A DNA stretch of 64,000 nt, from NCBI GenBank assembly GCA_046262015.1, contig JBHENN010000023.1, positions 1 through 64,000 of the forward strand. The letters run 5' to 3'. Source of the DNA: JBHENN01 sp046262015 (GTDB lineage Bacteria > Actinomycetota > CADDZG01 > WHSQ01). The position numbers were made by a program, and so were the translations under genes. Positions 32,289-40,495 of the stretch are shown piece by piece. The notes beneath the pieces are model-generated. The model worked only from the letters and a program-made list of their open reading frames with translations. It made no database searches and was not told the origin of the DNA. Within the stretch, counting starts at the first letter, position 1. The number at the start of each line of letters is the position of its first letter.

Positions 32289-34280
32289 ATGGAGAGGCGA
32301 CGCGACGAGCCGTGGATCTTCCGCACCTACGCCGGCTACGCGAGCCCGGAGGCCACCAACCGCCGGTTCAAGTCCAACCTCGGAAGGGGCCAGACCGGTC
32401 TGAGCGTCGCCTTCGACCTGCCGACCCAGACGGGCTACGACCCCGACCACCCCATGGCCCGAGGAGAGGTCGGGAAGGTGGGGGTGCCGATAGCGCACCT
32501 CGGCGACATGCGCGCGGTGTTCGACGGCATCCCGCTCGCGGGGATGAACACCTCGATGACGATCAACGCCACCGCGGTGTGGCTGCTCGCGCTGTACGTC
32601 GCGGTCGCCGACGAGCAGGGTGCCGACCGTGCGGCGCTCACCGGCACGACGCAGAACGACATCTTGAAGGAGTACCTCTCGCGGGGCACCTACGCGTTCC
32701 CCCCGGAACCGTCGATCCGCCTCACCAGCGATCTCATCGTGTGGACGCTCCACAACAGCCCGCGGTGGAACCCGATCAACGTGTGCTCCTACCACCTCCA
32801 AGAAGCCGGGGCCGGTCCGGTGCTCGAGACCGCCTATGCGCTCGCGAACGCCGTCGCCGTGCTCGACGCGGCCGCCGGATCGGGCGCCGTGCATGCGGAC
32901 GACATCCCCCGGCTGGTGGGACGTATCTCGTTCTTCTGCAACGCCGGTATCCGTTACATCGAGGAGACCTGCAAGCTGCGCGCGATGGCGGTCCTGTGGG
33001 ATCGCATCGCGCTCGAGCGGTACGGGGTGCAAGACCCTCGCCTCCGAAGGTTCCGCTACGGCGTGCAGGTCAACTCGTTGGGGCTCACCGCGGCGCAGCC
33101 CGAGAACAACATCTTCAGGATCCTGCTCGAGACGCTCGCCGTCACTCAGTCCAAGAACGCGCGGGCACGGGCGGTGCAGCTCCCGGCGTGGAACGAGGCG
33201 CTCGGGCTCCCCCGCGCATGGGATCAGCAATGGTCGCTCCGCGCCCAGCAGATCCTGGCGTTCGAGACGGATCTGTTGGAGTACGACGACATCTTCGAGG
33301 GCTCCAAGGTCATCGAGGCAAAGACCGAGGAGATCGCGGCCGAGGCATGGGACGAGCTGCAGCGCGTGCTCGACGCCGGAGGCGCGGTCGAAGCCCTGGG
33401 CTACATGAAGGAGCGTCTGGTGTCGGCGCACGCAGAGCGACGGCGCGCCCTCGAATCGGGCGAGCAGGTGGTCGTCGGTCTGAACCGCTATCAGGAGGGA
33501 GAGCGATCTCCTCTGGATCCGGCCGAGGGTGGGGAGCTGACGTTCGAGAGGGTTGACCCGGCGGCCGAGGCCGAGCAGGTCGAGCGCGTGCAGGCGTGGA
33601 GGCTAGAGCGCAGCGCGCGCCCGGCGGCGGAGGCCCTGGACGCGCTCCGGCGCGCCGCGGCACGCGCCGAGAACCTCGTTCCGGTGTCGATCGAGGCGGC
33701 GCTGGCCGGGGTCACCACCGGCGAATGGTCGGGCGCGCTACGCGATGTCTTCGGCGACTACCGTGGGCCGACCGGCGTGGGCCGAGCGGGGTCGCGCAAC
33801 GTGGGCACGGGCGAGGAGCTTCAGCGGGCGCGCGACCGCGTCGCCGCCGCGTGCGCCCGCATCGGCGTCAACAAGCTGCGTCTGCTGGTGGCCAAGCCGG
33901 GTCTCGACGGGCACTCGAACGCCGCCGAGCAGGTCGCCCTGCGCGCCCGGGACGCCGGCTTCGAGGTGATCTACCAGGGCATCCGCCTCAGCCCCCACCA
34001 GATCGCACGCGCGGCGGTCGAGGAGGACGTCCACGCTATCGGGCTCTCGATCCTGTCGGGCGCCCACGGCCTGTTGGTGCCCGACGTCATCGACCGTCTG
34101 CGCGCCGAGGGCGTCGATCCCATCGATGTCCCCGTGGTGGTGGGAGGGGTGATCCCCGACGAGGATGCCCGCAAGCTGATCGAGCTGGGCGTCGCGCGCG
34201 TCTACACACCTCGGGACTTCGACCTCACCCGGATGGTCGGAGAGATCGCCGAGCTCGTCGGGCGGACGCCGGAACGTTAG
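32289..34280 (+). CDS. ecm: Ethylmalonyl-CoA mutase (B12-dependent)
   Basis: 663 residues: an N-terminal substrate-binding barrel (about 1-470) and a C-terminal B12-binding domain (about 525-663) in one chain. Start FRTYAGYASPEATNRRF, then LSVAFDLPTQTGYD and MNTSMTINATAVWLLALY. The overall pattern, including WNEALGLPRAWDQQWSLR and ESGEQVVVGLNRY, follows ethylmalonyl-CoA mutase rather than methylmalonyl-CoA mutase, whose large subunit is longer and has a different active-site loop. It turns (2R)-ethylmalonyl-CoA into methylsuccinyl-CoA. The cobalt-binding loop is DGHSNA (Asp540, His542, Ala545) instead of the usual DxHxxG. Ccr and Mce in the same window support the function. Confidence 0.92.
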   Translation: MERRRDEPWIFRTYAGYASPEATNRRFKSNLGRGQTGLSVAFDLPTQTGYDPDHPMARGEVGKVGVPIAHLGDMRAVFDGIPLAGMNTSMTINATAVWLLALYVAVADEQGADRAALTGTTQNDILKEYLSRGTYAFPPEPSIRLTSDLIVWTLHNSPRWNPINVCSYHLQEAGAGPVLETAYALANAVAVLDAAAGSGAVHADDIPRLVGRISFFCNAGIRYIEETCKLRAMAVLWDRIALERYGVQDPRLRRFRYGVQVNSLGLTAAQPENNIFRILLETLAVTQSKNARARAVQLPAWNEALGLPRAWDQQWSLRAQQILAFETDLLEYDDIFEGSKVIEAKTEEIAAEAWDELQRVLDAGGAVEALGYMKERLVSAHAERRRALESGEQVVVGLNRYQEGERSPLDPAEGGELTFERVDPAAEAEQVERVQAWRLERSARPAAEALDALRRAAARAENLVPVSIEAALAGVTTGEWSGALRDVFGDYRGPTGVGRAGSRNVGTGEELQRARDRVAAACARIGVNKLRLLVAKPGLDGHSNAAEQVALRARDAGFEVIYQGIRLSPHQIARAAVEEDVHAIGLSILSGAHGLLVPDVIDRLRAEGVDPIDVPVVVGGVIPDEDARKLIELGVARVYTPRDFDLTRMVGEIAELVGRTPER

Positions 34281-34411
34281 GCAAGCCGAGCAGGAACGCC
34301 CGCGCCGGCCTCGAACCATGGCACCGACGGCCACAGCGATCGGACGCGCGAACGGCGCCTCGACGATCCCGACCGGGGTCGAAGGCGAGAAGAGCCAGGG
34401 GGAGACTGAAG

Positions 34412-35092
34412 ATGAGAAGGATGCTTGCAGGACTGACGTGTTGGGCGCTCGTGGGCGCGCTGGGCGCCGGCGCGAGCGCGGCCCCGCCGAAGACCGTGTG
34501 GAAGGACGACGTCGGCGACGCCACCCTTCAGGGGCAGACCCCCGACATCGGCTCGTTCGGGTTCGACCTCACCAAGGGCTCTATCGCCAAGGACAAGAGC
34601 GACCTCGTGTTCACGATCGGCCACTCCGCGATGCCGCCGAGTGGCACGCTGCCCGAAGGATTCCGGTTCATGTGGGCGTTCGCGGTGGGCTCCAAGACGT
34701 ACCGGATAACGGCCAAGAGCGCCGATATAGGCAAGCCCGATCTCCTCGCCGGTCAGACGACCGAGCGCGTGGGCCGGGTGGATGCGACCGGCCACTTCCG
34801 GCTCGAAGGCGATTGCGCGACGGGCGAGACGATCGGGGTGCTCGCACCGCTCAACTGTCAGCCCTTGGCCTACCTTCAGGGCGCGTTCGATGCGGCCGCG
34901 GCGACCATCACCGTCACGGTCCCGATGAAGCTCGTCAAGGCCAAGCCCGGCTCGGTCGTGGGTCCCGGTCTCGGAGACGCGATCGCGATCTGCGGTATCT
35001 GCTGGGTGTCGCACACGGCCGAGCGGTCTCACCAGGACACGGTCATCGATCTCGCCACCATGTCGTCGACCTGGAAGGTCCCCCGTAAGTAG
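34412..35092 (+). CDS. Secreted CxxCW-family protein, copy 1 of 3
   Basis: 226 residues with a signal peptide (core LAGLTCWALVGALGAG, cleavage near ASA|APP). The mature part has no family I recognise. It starts WKDDVGDA, has FGFDLTKGSIAKDKSDLVFTI, MPPSGTLPEGFRFMWAF, YRITAKSADIGKPDLL and TERVGRVDATGHFRLE, and ends with CGICW-VSHTAERS and STWKVPRK. The alternating pattern suggests a beta-sandwich binding domain, perhaps distantly like a CBM9/DOMON fold. The ATG is preceded by GGGGGAG. It is followed by two paralogues on the same strand. Confidence 0.8.
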   Translation: MRRMLAGLTCWALVGALGAGASAAPPKTVWKDDVGDATLQGQTPDIGSFGFDLTKGSIAKDKSDLVFTIGHSAMPPSGTLPEGFRFMWAFAVGSKTYRITAKSADIGKPDLLAGQTTERVGRVDATGHFRLEGDCATGETIGVLAPLNCQPLAYLQGAFDAAAATITVTVPMKLVKAKPGSVVGPGLGDAIAICGICWVSHTAERSHQDTVIDLATMSSTWKVPRK

Positions 35093-35171
35093 TCGGCCGG
35101 CAGGAAGGCCGTCGGCGCCGGCGAATCCATCGTCCTAGGGGATGACCGGTGGGCGACGAAGGAGGACAACG

Positions 35172-35849
35172 ATGCGTAGGAGCTTGGCACTTGCGATCGC
35201 CGGAGGGCTCCTCGCCGGCGCGATGACCACGGCTCAGGCGGCGGCGCCCAAGAAGGTGTTCGAGGACGCGTCCGGCGACGCCGGTAACCAGGACGCCGGT
35301 CTCCCCGGGTTCGACCAGATGGGCTTCGACCTCGTCGAGGGCAGCATCGCCAAGAAGGGCAAGAACCTCGTCTTCACCGCCACGATGGCGGCGATGCCCG
35401 AGGGCGGGGCGCTGCCCGAAGGGTTCCGGCTCCTGTGGCACTTCAACTCCGGCGTCACCGAGTACCGCCTGACGATCAAGAGCTTCGACGTCGGCAAGCC
35501 CGACGCCCTCAGTCAGACGGGCACCGAACGCATCGGCCGGGTCGACGCCGACGGCCACTTCCGCCTCGAGAGCTTCGGGGAAGGACTCACGGCCAACACG
35601 CCCGCGTACGTCCCCGAGGGGTACCTCGAGGGTGCGTTCGATCCAGCATCGACGTCCGTGAGCGTGACCGTGCCGCTGAAGCTGATCAAGGCGAAGACGG
35701 GAACGACCATCACGGGCGGCAGCGGCGCCGCCGCGACCAGCGGCTGCCAGATCTGTTGGGTCCCCCATTACGCGGAGCGCTCCCTGACGCCCTACACGAT
35801 CATCGACTCGGCCGTGATGAACGCGGTCTACAAGGTGCCCAAGAAGTAA
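35172..35849 (+). CDS. Secreted CxxCW-family protein, copy 2 of 3
   Basis: 225 residues with a signal peptide (MRRSLALAIAGGLLAGAMT, cleavage near AQA|AAP) and a good GGAGG Shine-Dalgarno. It is the most divergent of the three copies but keeps the landmarks: EDASGDA, GFDLVEGSIAKKGKNLVF, MPEGGALPEGFRLLWHF, YRLTIKSFDVGKPDAL, TERIGRVDADGHFRLE, CQICW-VPHYAERS and VYKVPKK. It lacks the Cys pair (DC...NC) that copies 1 and 3 share in the middle of the chain. The gap from copy 1 is 79 bp and to copy 3 is 44 bp, so one transcript is likely. Confidence 0.8.
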   Translation: MRRSLALAIAGGLLAGAMTTAQAAAPKKVFEDASGDAGNQDAGLPGFDQMGFDLVEGSIAKKGKNLVFTATMAAMPEGGALPEGFRLLWHFNSGVTEYRLTIKSFDVGKPDALSQTGTERIGRVDADGHFRLESFGEGLTANTPAYVPEGYLEGAFDPASTSVSVTVPLKLIKAKTGTTITGGSGAAATSGCQICWVPHYAERSLTPYTIIDSAVMNAVYKVPKK

Positions 35850-35893
35850 TAGCCCGAGACGACTTCCAGACCGGATCGCAGGAGGCTCGTGAG

Positions 35894-36580
35894 GTGCACA
35901 CCGCTTCGGCAGCGCTGACGTACTGGGCGCTCTCTTTAGTTCTCCTGTCCGGAACGGGCACGGCAGCCCCCAAGGCCGGGCCCAAGACCGTGTGGCAGGA
36001 CGCGCGCGGCGACGCGACGATGAACAACCAGACACCCGATCTCGGCGCGTTCGGGTTCGACCTCACCAGCGGGAGCATCGCCCGGGACAAGCGAGACCTC
36101 GTCTTCAGCATCACGCACGCCGGGATGCCCCCGGGCGGGACGCTACCGGAAGGGTTCCGCTTTTTGTGGGCGTTCTCGGTCGACGGGGCCGTCTACCGCA
36201 TCACCGCGAAGAGCGCCGACGTCGGCAAGCCCGATCTGCTGGCGGGCGAGACCACCGAGCGGGTCGGCCGGGTCGATCACAGCGGCCACTTCCGACTCGA
36301 GAGCGACTGCAAGCAGAGGCCGGGCGTCGTTGTCCCGCTGCTCAACTGCAAGCTTCTCGCCTACGTGGAGGGGGCGTTCGATGCGGCGGAGGGGACCATC
36401 TCGGTGACGATCCCGATGAGGTCCCTCGCCGCCAGGCCGGGCTCGGTGATCGGCCCGATCCATGAGCGGACCCCGATCCTCTGCGAGGTGTGCTGGATCA
36501 GCCATACGGCAGAACGGTCCTTCGACCGGACGCGCATCGACTCGGCCACCGTCTCATCGACCTGGAAGGTCCCGAGATAG
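35894..36580 (+). CDS. Secreted CxxCW-family protein, copy 3 of 3
   Basis: 228 residues from a GTG with AGGAGG 9 nt upstream. The signal peptide is ALTYWALSLVLLSGTGTA. It is closest to copy 1: KTVWQDARGDA, FGFDLTSGSIARDKRDLVF, MPPGGTLPEGFRFLWAF, YRITAKSADVGKPDLLAGE, TERVGRVDHSGHFRLE, CEVCW-ISHTAERS and SSTWKVPR, plus the central Cys pair. The pattern fits duplication of copy 1 with faster drift in copy 2. A strong terminator follows about 75 bp downstream. Confidence 0.8.
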   Translation: MHTASAALTYWALSLVLLSGTGTAAPKAGPKTVWQDARGDATMNNQTPDLGAFGFDLTSGSIARDKRDLVFSITHAGMPPGGTLPEGFRFLWAFSVDGAVYRITAKSADVGKPDLLAGETTERVGRVDHSGHFRLESDCKQRPGVVVPLLNCKLLAYVEGAFDAAEGTISVTIPMRSLAARPGSVIGPIHERTPILCEVCWISHTAERSFDRTRIDSATVSSTWKVPR

Positions 36581-36653
36581 CCGGTGATCTAGGAGCGGTC
36601 GACAAGGTGCGCCCCGAGTAACGGGCGGCGCCCGGAGCGGCTGATAGCTTGAC

Positions 36654-36678
36654 CGGGGCCTTCGGGCCCCGTTTCTTT
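36654..36678 (+). terminator. Rho-independent terminator of the CxxCW triplet
   Basis: A perfect 7-bp stem (CGGGGCC / GGCCCCG) closed by a TTCG tetraloop and followed by TTTCTTT. It lies 74 bp after the third paralogue and upstream of the LLM oxidoreductase start, separating the two transcription units. It is the clearest intrinsic terminator in the window. Confidence 0.85.
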
Positions 36679-36709
36679 GTCTTCGCACGAGGGCGCGGGA
36701 GGGCACATC

Positions 36710-37753
36710 GTGGCGTTCAAGATCGGCGTCGGCCTGTTCACCGGACAGGTCCCGCCCGCGAGCGACCGGGCGATCCACGACGATTACCGGGACACGCTGG
36801 ACCTCGTCCGGCTCGTGGAGGAGCACGGCCTCGACGGCGCGTGGGTGTCCGAGCACCACTTCTCCGAGGACGGTTACCTGCCCTCGCTCACGGCGATGCT
36901 GGCGGCGATGGCTGCGATCACCACGCGGATCGAGCTGGGCACGGGCGTGGTCCTCGCTCCGTTCCACGACCCGATCCGTCTGGCCGAGGACTTCGCGGTG
37001 GTCGACCAGCTCTCGGGCGGCAGGACGATCTGTGGTCTCGGGATCGGGTGGCGCGAGGAGGAGTTCCGGGGCTTCGGCATCGATCCGCGCTCCCGTACGC
37101 GACGCCTGGAAGAGATCACGTCAGTGCTGCGCGCGGCGTGGGCGCCGGGACGCTTCGACTTCGAAGGGCGGCACTACCGCTATCAGGGTGTGACGGTGAC
37201 GCCGAAACCGGCACGTGTTCCTCCGATCCTCATAGGCGGCTTCGTCGACGATGCGATCCGGCGCGCCGGGCGTATCGGCGATGGATACATCTCGTCCCGC
37301 GTACCTTCCGAACGCGCTCGGGCGGTGTTCGCCCTGGCGGCAGAAGCCCGCGCGGCAGCCGAGCACGAGGGTCCCCCCGTCGTGGCGATCCTGCAGAACG
37401 CGTACGTGACCATGGATCCCGAGCGCGACTGGCCGATGGTGCGCGCGGGGATCGGCCACCAGCTCGGGGTCTACGCCGGGTGGCGCGCCGGTACCGACGT
37501 GCCCGGTAAGGGCCTCGAGGTGATCCCCCCGGACGAGGCGTCGATCCGGGCGACCACCGTGTACGGGACGCCCGACCAGGTCGTCGAGCAGCTCTCACCG
37601 TTGGTCGACGTGCTCGCCGCCTATCCCGAGTGCCACCTGATACTCAGGCTCTACTACCCCGGCATGACCGCCGGTCCCGCGGGCGAGGCGGTCGCGCTCC
37701 TGGGACAAGAGGTCGCGCCGCGTCTCAAAGAGAGGGCGGACCGGATCCGGTGA
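36710..37753 (+). CDS. LLM-class flavin/F420-dependent oxidoreductase
   Basis: 347 residues with the luciferase-like TIM barrel: VEEHGLDGAWVSEHHF, ITTRIELGTGVVLAPFHDPIRLAED and GRTICGLGIGWREEEF. The GTG start after GGGAGGG gives MAFKIGVGLFTGQ, where the barrel's first strand should begin. Actinobacterial members often use F420, others FMN; sequence alone does not settle it. It begins just after the terminator of the CxxCW triplet, and its stop overlaps the ATG of the DUF4012 gene (TGATG), so it leads a new operon even though its reaction has no obvious link to glycan synthesis. Confidence 0.87.
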   Translation: MAFKIGVGLFTGQVPPASDRAIHDDYRDTLDLVRLVEEHGLDGAWVSEHHFSEDGYLPSLTAMLAAMAAITTRIELGTGVVLAPFHDPIRLAEDFAVVDQLSGGRTICGLGIGWREEEFRGFGIDPRSRTRRLEEITSVLRAAWAPGRFDFEGRHYRYQGVTVTPKPARVPPILIGGFVDDAIRRAGRIGDGYISSRVPSERARAVFALAAEARAAAEHEGPPVVAILQNAYVTMDPERDWPMVRAGIGHQLGVYAGWRAGTDVPGKGLEVIPPDEASIRATTVYGTPDQVVEQLSPLVDVLAAYPECHLILRLYYPGMTAGPAGEAVALLGQEVAPRLKERADRIR

Positions 37754-39732
37754 TGTCCGAGGTGAACCGTGGGCCATCGCCGGGCCTCGCGGGCGCAGTC
37801 GTACTGCTGCTGGCCCTCGGCGGATCTTTCCTGTGGCTCACCATCCTCGCCGGCCCGTGGTGGCTGGCCAGCGGGATGCTCGACGCGCGCGGCCACTTCG
37901 AGGCTGCCGAGCGGGCGCTTTCCGCCCCGGCCCTGAAGCGAGCGCGTTACGAGACCCTGGCGGCCGCCGCCGCCGTCCGGCGCGCCCGTGCCGGCCTCGA
38001 CTCGCGCAGTCCCCTCTTCGACGTCGCCCGCGCGGTCCCGGCGGCGCGCGACGCCCTGGACGAGGTACCGGCGCTAGTGCGAGCGGCGGAACACTCCGCC
38101 GCTGCCGCGCGCGGCACGCTCAGCGTCGCCGACAATGCGCTGCGCGGACCGGAGCGCATCATCGTGGCCGACCCCGAGGACCCCAAGGGCGGGTCGAGGG
38201 TGCGGATCGACCGGATCGAAGAGGTCGCTGAGATCCTCGCGCGTGTGCGCGCGAACCTTGCCGGCGTCGTCAGCGAGCTGCGGTCTGTCGACCTCGGAAA
38301 GCTCCCACGCGCGGCGCGGCCCCCGATCCGCCGGGGCATAGAACGCGCCCTGGAGGGGGACGAGGTGCTGTCGGACGCGGTCGCCGGCTTCGAGGTCCTG
38401 CCGGGGATCCTCGGCCAGGACGGAACGCGCACCTACCTGATCGGGATGCAGAACAGCGCCGAGCTGCGCGGTCCGGGGGGCGCCATGCTGCAGTTCGCGC
38501 TTCTGCAGATCACCGAGGGCAGCTTCGAGCTCGACCCCAAAGGTTCGAGCGGCACCGTCTACAACATCGACATCGACCGCGAGCGGATCTCAATCGCGCT
38601 CCCGCCCGACGCCTGGTACGTCGCGGGCATCGAGGACGCACAGCGCTTCGGGAACGCCAACTGGTCGCCCGACTGGCCGCTATCGGCGCGCCTCACGGTC
38701 CGCTACGCGCAGGCCAGCAAGGACGACTTCCCTCGGATCGACGGCGTCATCGGGGTCGATCCGCTGATGCTCGAGGAGGTCATGAGAGGTATCAAGGCCT
38801 TCAAGATCCCCCGCGGGAACCTGATCTCGCGCAGGACCGCGGTTCCGTTCCTGCTGCATAAGGCGTACGCGTCCCACCCCCACCGCAACTCCCGCCGTCA
38901 GGTGCTGAAGCAGGTGGTCGACGGCTTCTACGAACGACTCCTCCGGCCGGCTTATCCCAACGGGGTGCTCCAGGGCATGGGGAACTCACTGGCACGCAAA
39001 CATATGCAGATATGGATGGCCGATCGGCAAGAGCACGCGTTCATCGAGCGCATGCGATGGGGAGGGTCGATCCGCCGGGGCGTCCCGGGGGACTACCTCG
39101 CGGTCGTCCAGCAGAACGTCGGCGGCAACAAGCTCAATTACTTCGAGCGCCAGGAGCACGAGGTGGAGGTGGCGTTCGAGGGCCGGGACGCGCTGATGGA
39201 CGTTCGGGTCCGCGTCCACAACGACGTGGTCCTCCCCCAGCCCCGCTACTCGCTCGGCGACTCGGACTCGTGGCACCGACCGATGCTCAACGTCTACGTC
39301 CCGAGGAACGCACGGTTGCTCGAGGCGATCGCTCCCCCGCTGCGCGTCGCGACGGCTCCTGCGGGCCCTCGGCCGGCCCGCCTCGACACCCCAGGCCCGG
39401 CTGCCTGGACGGACGGCGCGCCGGCCGAGCACCACGAGCGCGGGCGCAAGGTGTGGTCTGGCACCCTGGAGGTCCCGCCCCAGCGCAGCGCCGCGCTCGG
39501 CTTGCGCTACCGCGTCCCGGGGGCGCTGACCTCCGAGGGCGACCGGGACGTGTACCGCCTCATCCTCCAACACCAGCCCAAGGTCCATCCCGAAGCGGTC
39601 GTGATCCGTCTTAACCTTCCACCCGGCGCGACCGCGGTGCAAGCCGCCGGGTGGGACCGCGTCGACGGCGCGCTCCTGTGGCGTGACGAGCTGGAGGAGG
39701 ACACCGTGCTGGAGGTCTCGTGGCGAAGGTAA
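37753..39732 (+). CDS. DUF4012 membrane-anchored protein
   Basis: 659 residues: one N-terminal membrane segment (about 10-35), an Ala/Arg-rich helical stretch, then a long extracellular part. GVLPGILGQDGTRTYLIGMQNSAELRG-like sequence (split around residues 213-240), NANWSPDWPLSA and IDGVIGVDPLML identify the DUF4012 family, which is common in actinobacterial exopolysaccharide loci and of unknown role. It is coupled to the oxidoreductase by TGATG and overlaps the downstream nucleotidyltransferase by 13 bp, so it belongs to the glycan operon. A scaffold or display role in polymer export is conjecture. Confidence 0.82.
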   Translation: MSEVNRGPSPGLAGAVVLLLALGGSFLWLTILAGPWWLASGMLDARGHFEAAERALSAPALKRARYETLAAAAAVRRARAGLDSRSPLFDVARAVPAARDALDEVPALVRAAEHSAAAARGTLSVADNALRGPERIIVADPEDPKGGSRVRIDRIEEVAEILARVRANLAGVVSELRSVDLGKLPRAARPPIRRGIERALEGDEVLSDAVAGFEVLPGILGQDGTRTYLIGMQNSAELRGPGGAMLQFALLQITEGSFELDPKGSSGTVYNIDIDRERISIALPPDAWYVAGIEDAQRFGNANWSPDWPLSARLTVRYAQASKDDFPRIDGVIGVDPLMLEEVMRGIKAFKIPRGNLISRRTAVPFLLHKAYASHPHRNSRRQVLKQVVDGFYERLLRPAYPNGVLQGMGNSLARKHMQIWMADRQEHAFIERMRWGGSIRRGVPGDYLAVVQQNVGGNKLNYFERQEHEVEVAFEGRDALMDVRVRVHNDVVLPQPRYSLGDSDSWHRPMLNVYVPRNARLLEAIAPPLRVATAPAGPRPARLDTPGPAAWTDGAPAEHHERGRKVWSGTLEVPPQRSAALGLRYRVPGALTSEGDRDVYRLILQHQPKVHPEAVVIRLNLPPGATAVQAAGWDRVDGALLWRDELEEDTVLEVSWRR

Positions 39733-40493
39733 GGGCGGCCGTGCTCGCCGCCGGCCGTGGGGTGCGCATCGGCGCGGACCGTCCGAAGACGTTGCTCCCG
39801 GTAGGAGAGCACGCTCCGCTCCTGCACTACATCCTCGACGGCATCCGCCGCGGGGGAATCGACGACCTCCTCGTTGTGACCGGGTTCGAGCCGGCGCTGG
39901 TGCAGGCGTTCGTCACCGAGGAGTGGGGATCGGAGAACGCCTCGTTCGTCTTCAACGCCCGGTTCGCCTCCTGGGGGAACTTCCACAGCGTGCGGATGGC
40001 CCTCGAGCAGTCGCCCGGGCGCGACGTCCTCATCGTGAACTCCGACATCGCGATCCATCCCGAGGTCTTCGAACGGGTGCTTCAGAGCGACGGCGATCTG
40101 ATCCTGGCGGTCCAGCGCCGCCCCGACCTGGACGAGGAGGACATGCGGGTGGAGCTGGACCGGACGCGCGTGCGTCAGATCGGCAAACACATCAAGCAGG
40201 TCCGGAGCCACGGGGAATACGCCGGGGTGTCGCTGATCCGGAGGGAGGCGGCGCGCCTCTATCTCGATATGGCCAGCGACCTCGAATGGCTCGCGGCCAC
40301 CTCGCTCTACTACGAGGACCTCTATGCGCGTCTCATCGGGAAGGTCGAGGTGCGCGCCGCGTCCGTGCAGCCGGGCGAATACGCGGAGGTGGACGAGCCG
40401 GCCGAGTTCGAACACGCGCAGCAGGTCCTCGAGCGTCACCGCGACGCGTGGGACGCGCGCCCCGCGTCCGAACGCAACGCCCAACCCGCCTGA
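39720..40493 (+). CDS. Nucleotidyltransferase, phosphocholine/polyol-phosphate cytidylyltransferase-like
   Basis: 257 residues. The N-terminus AAVLAAGRGVRIGADRPKTL is the NTP-transferase signature with the expected Lys. NARFASWGNFHSVRMAL matches the N-x-S-L region typical of LicC-type cytidylyltransferases, and VNSDIAIHPEVF carries the metal-binding Asp. No hexapeptide-repeat tail is present, unlike the enzyme at 1396. It should activate a phosphorylated alcohol (choline, glycerol or inositol phosphate, or a phosphonate) as a CDP derivative. The next gene is a glycerol-1-phosphate-dehydrogenase-like enzyme 2 bp away, and a CDP-alcohol phosphotransferase lies at 47296. Confidence 0.82.
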   Translation: MAKVRAAVLAAGRGVRIGADRPKTLLPVGEHAPLLHYILDGIRRGGIDDLLVVTGFEPALVQAFVTEEWGSENASFVFNARFASWGNFHSVRMALEQSPGRDVLIVNSDIAIHPEVFERVLQSDGDLILAVQRRPDLDEEDMRVELDRTRVRQIGKHIKQVRSHGEYAGVSLIRREAARLYLDMASDLEWLAATSLYYEDLYARLIGKVEVRAASVQPGEYAEVDEPAEFEHAQQVLERHRDAWDARPASERNAQPA

Positions 40494-40495
40494 CG

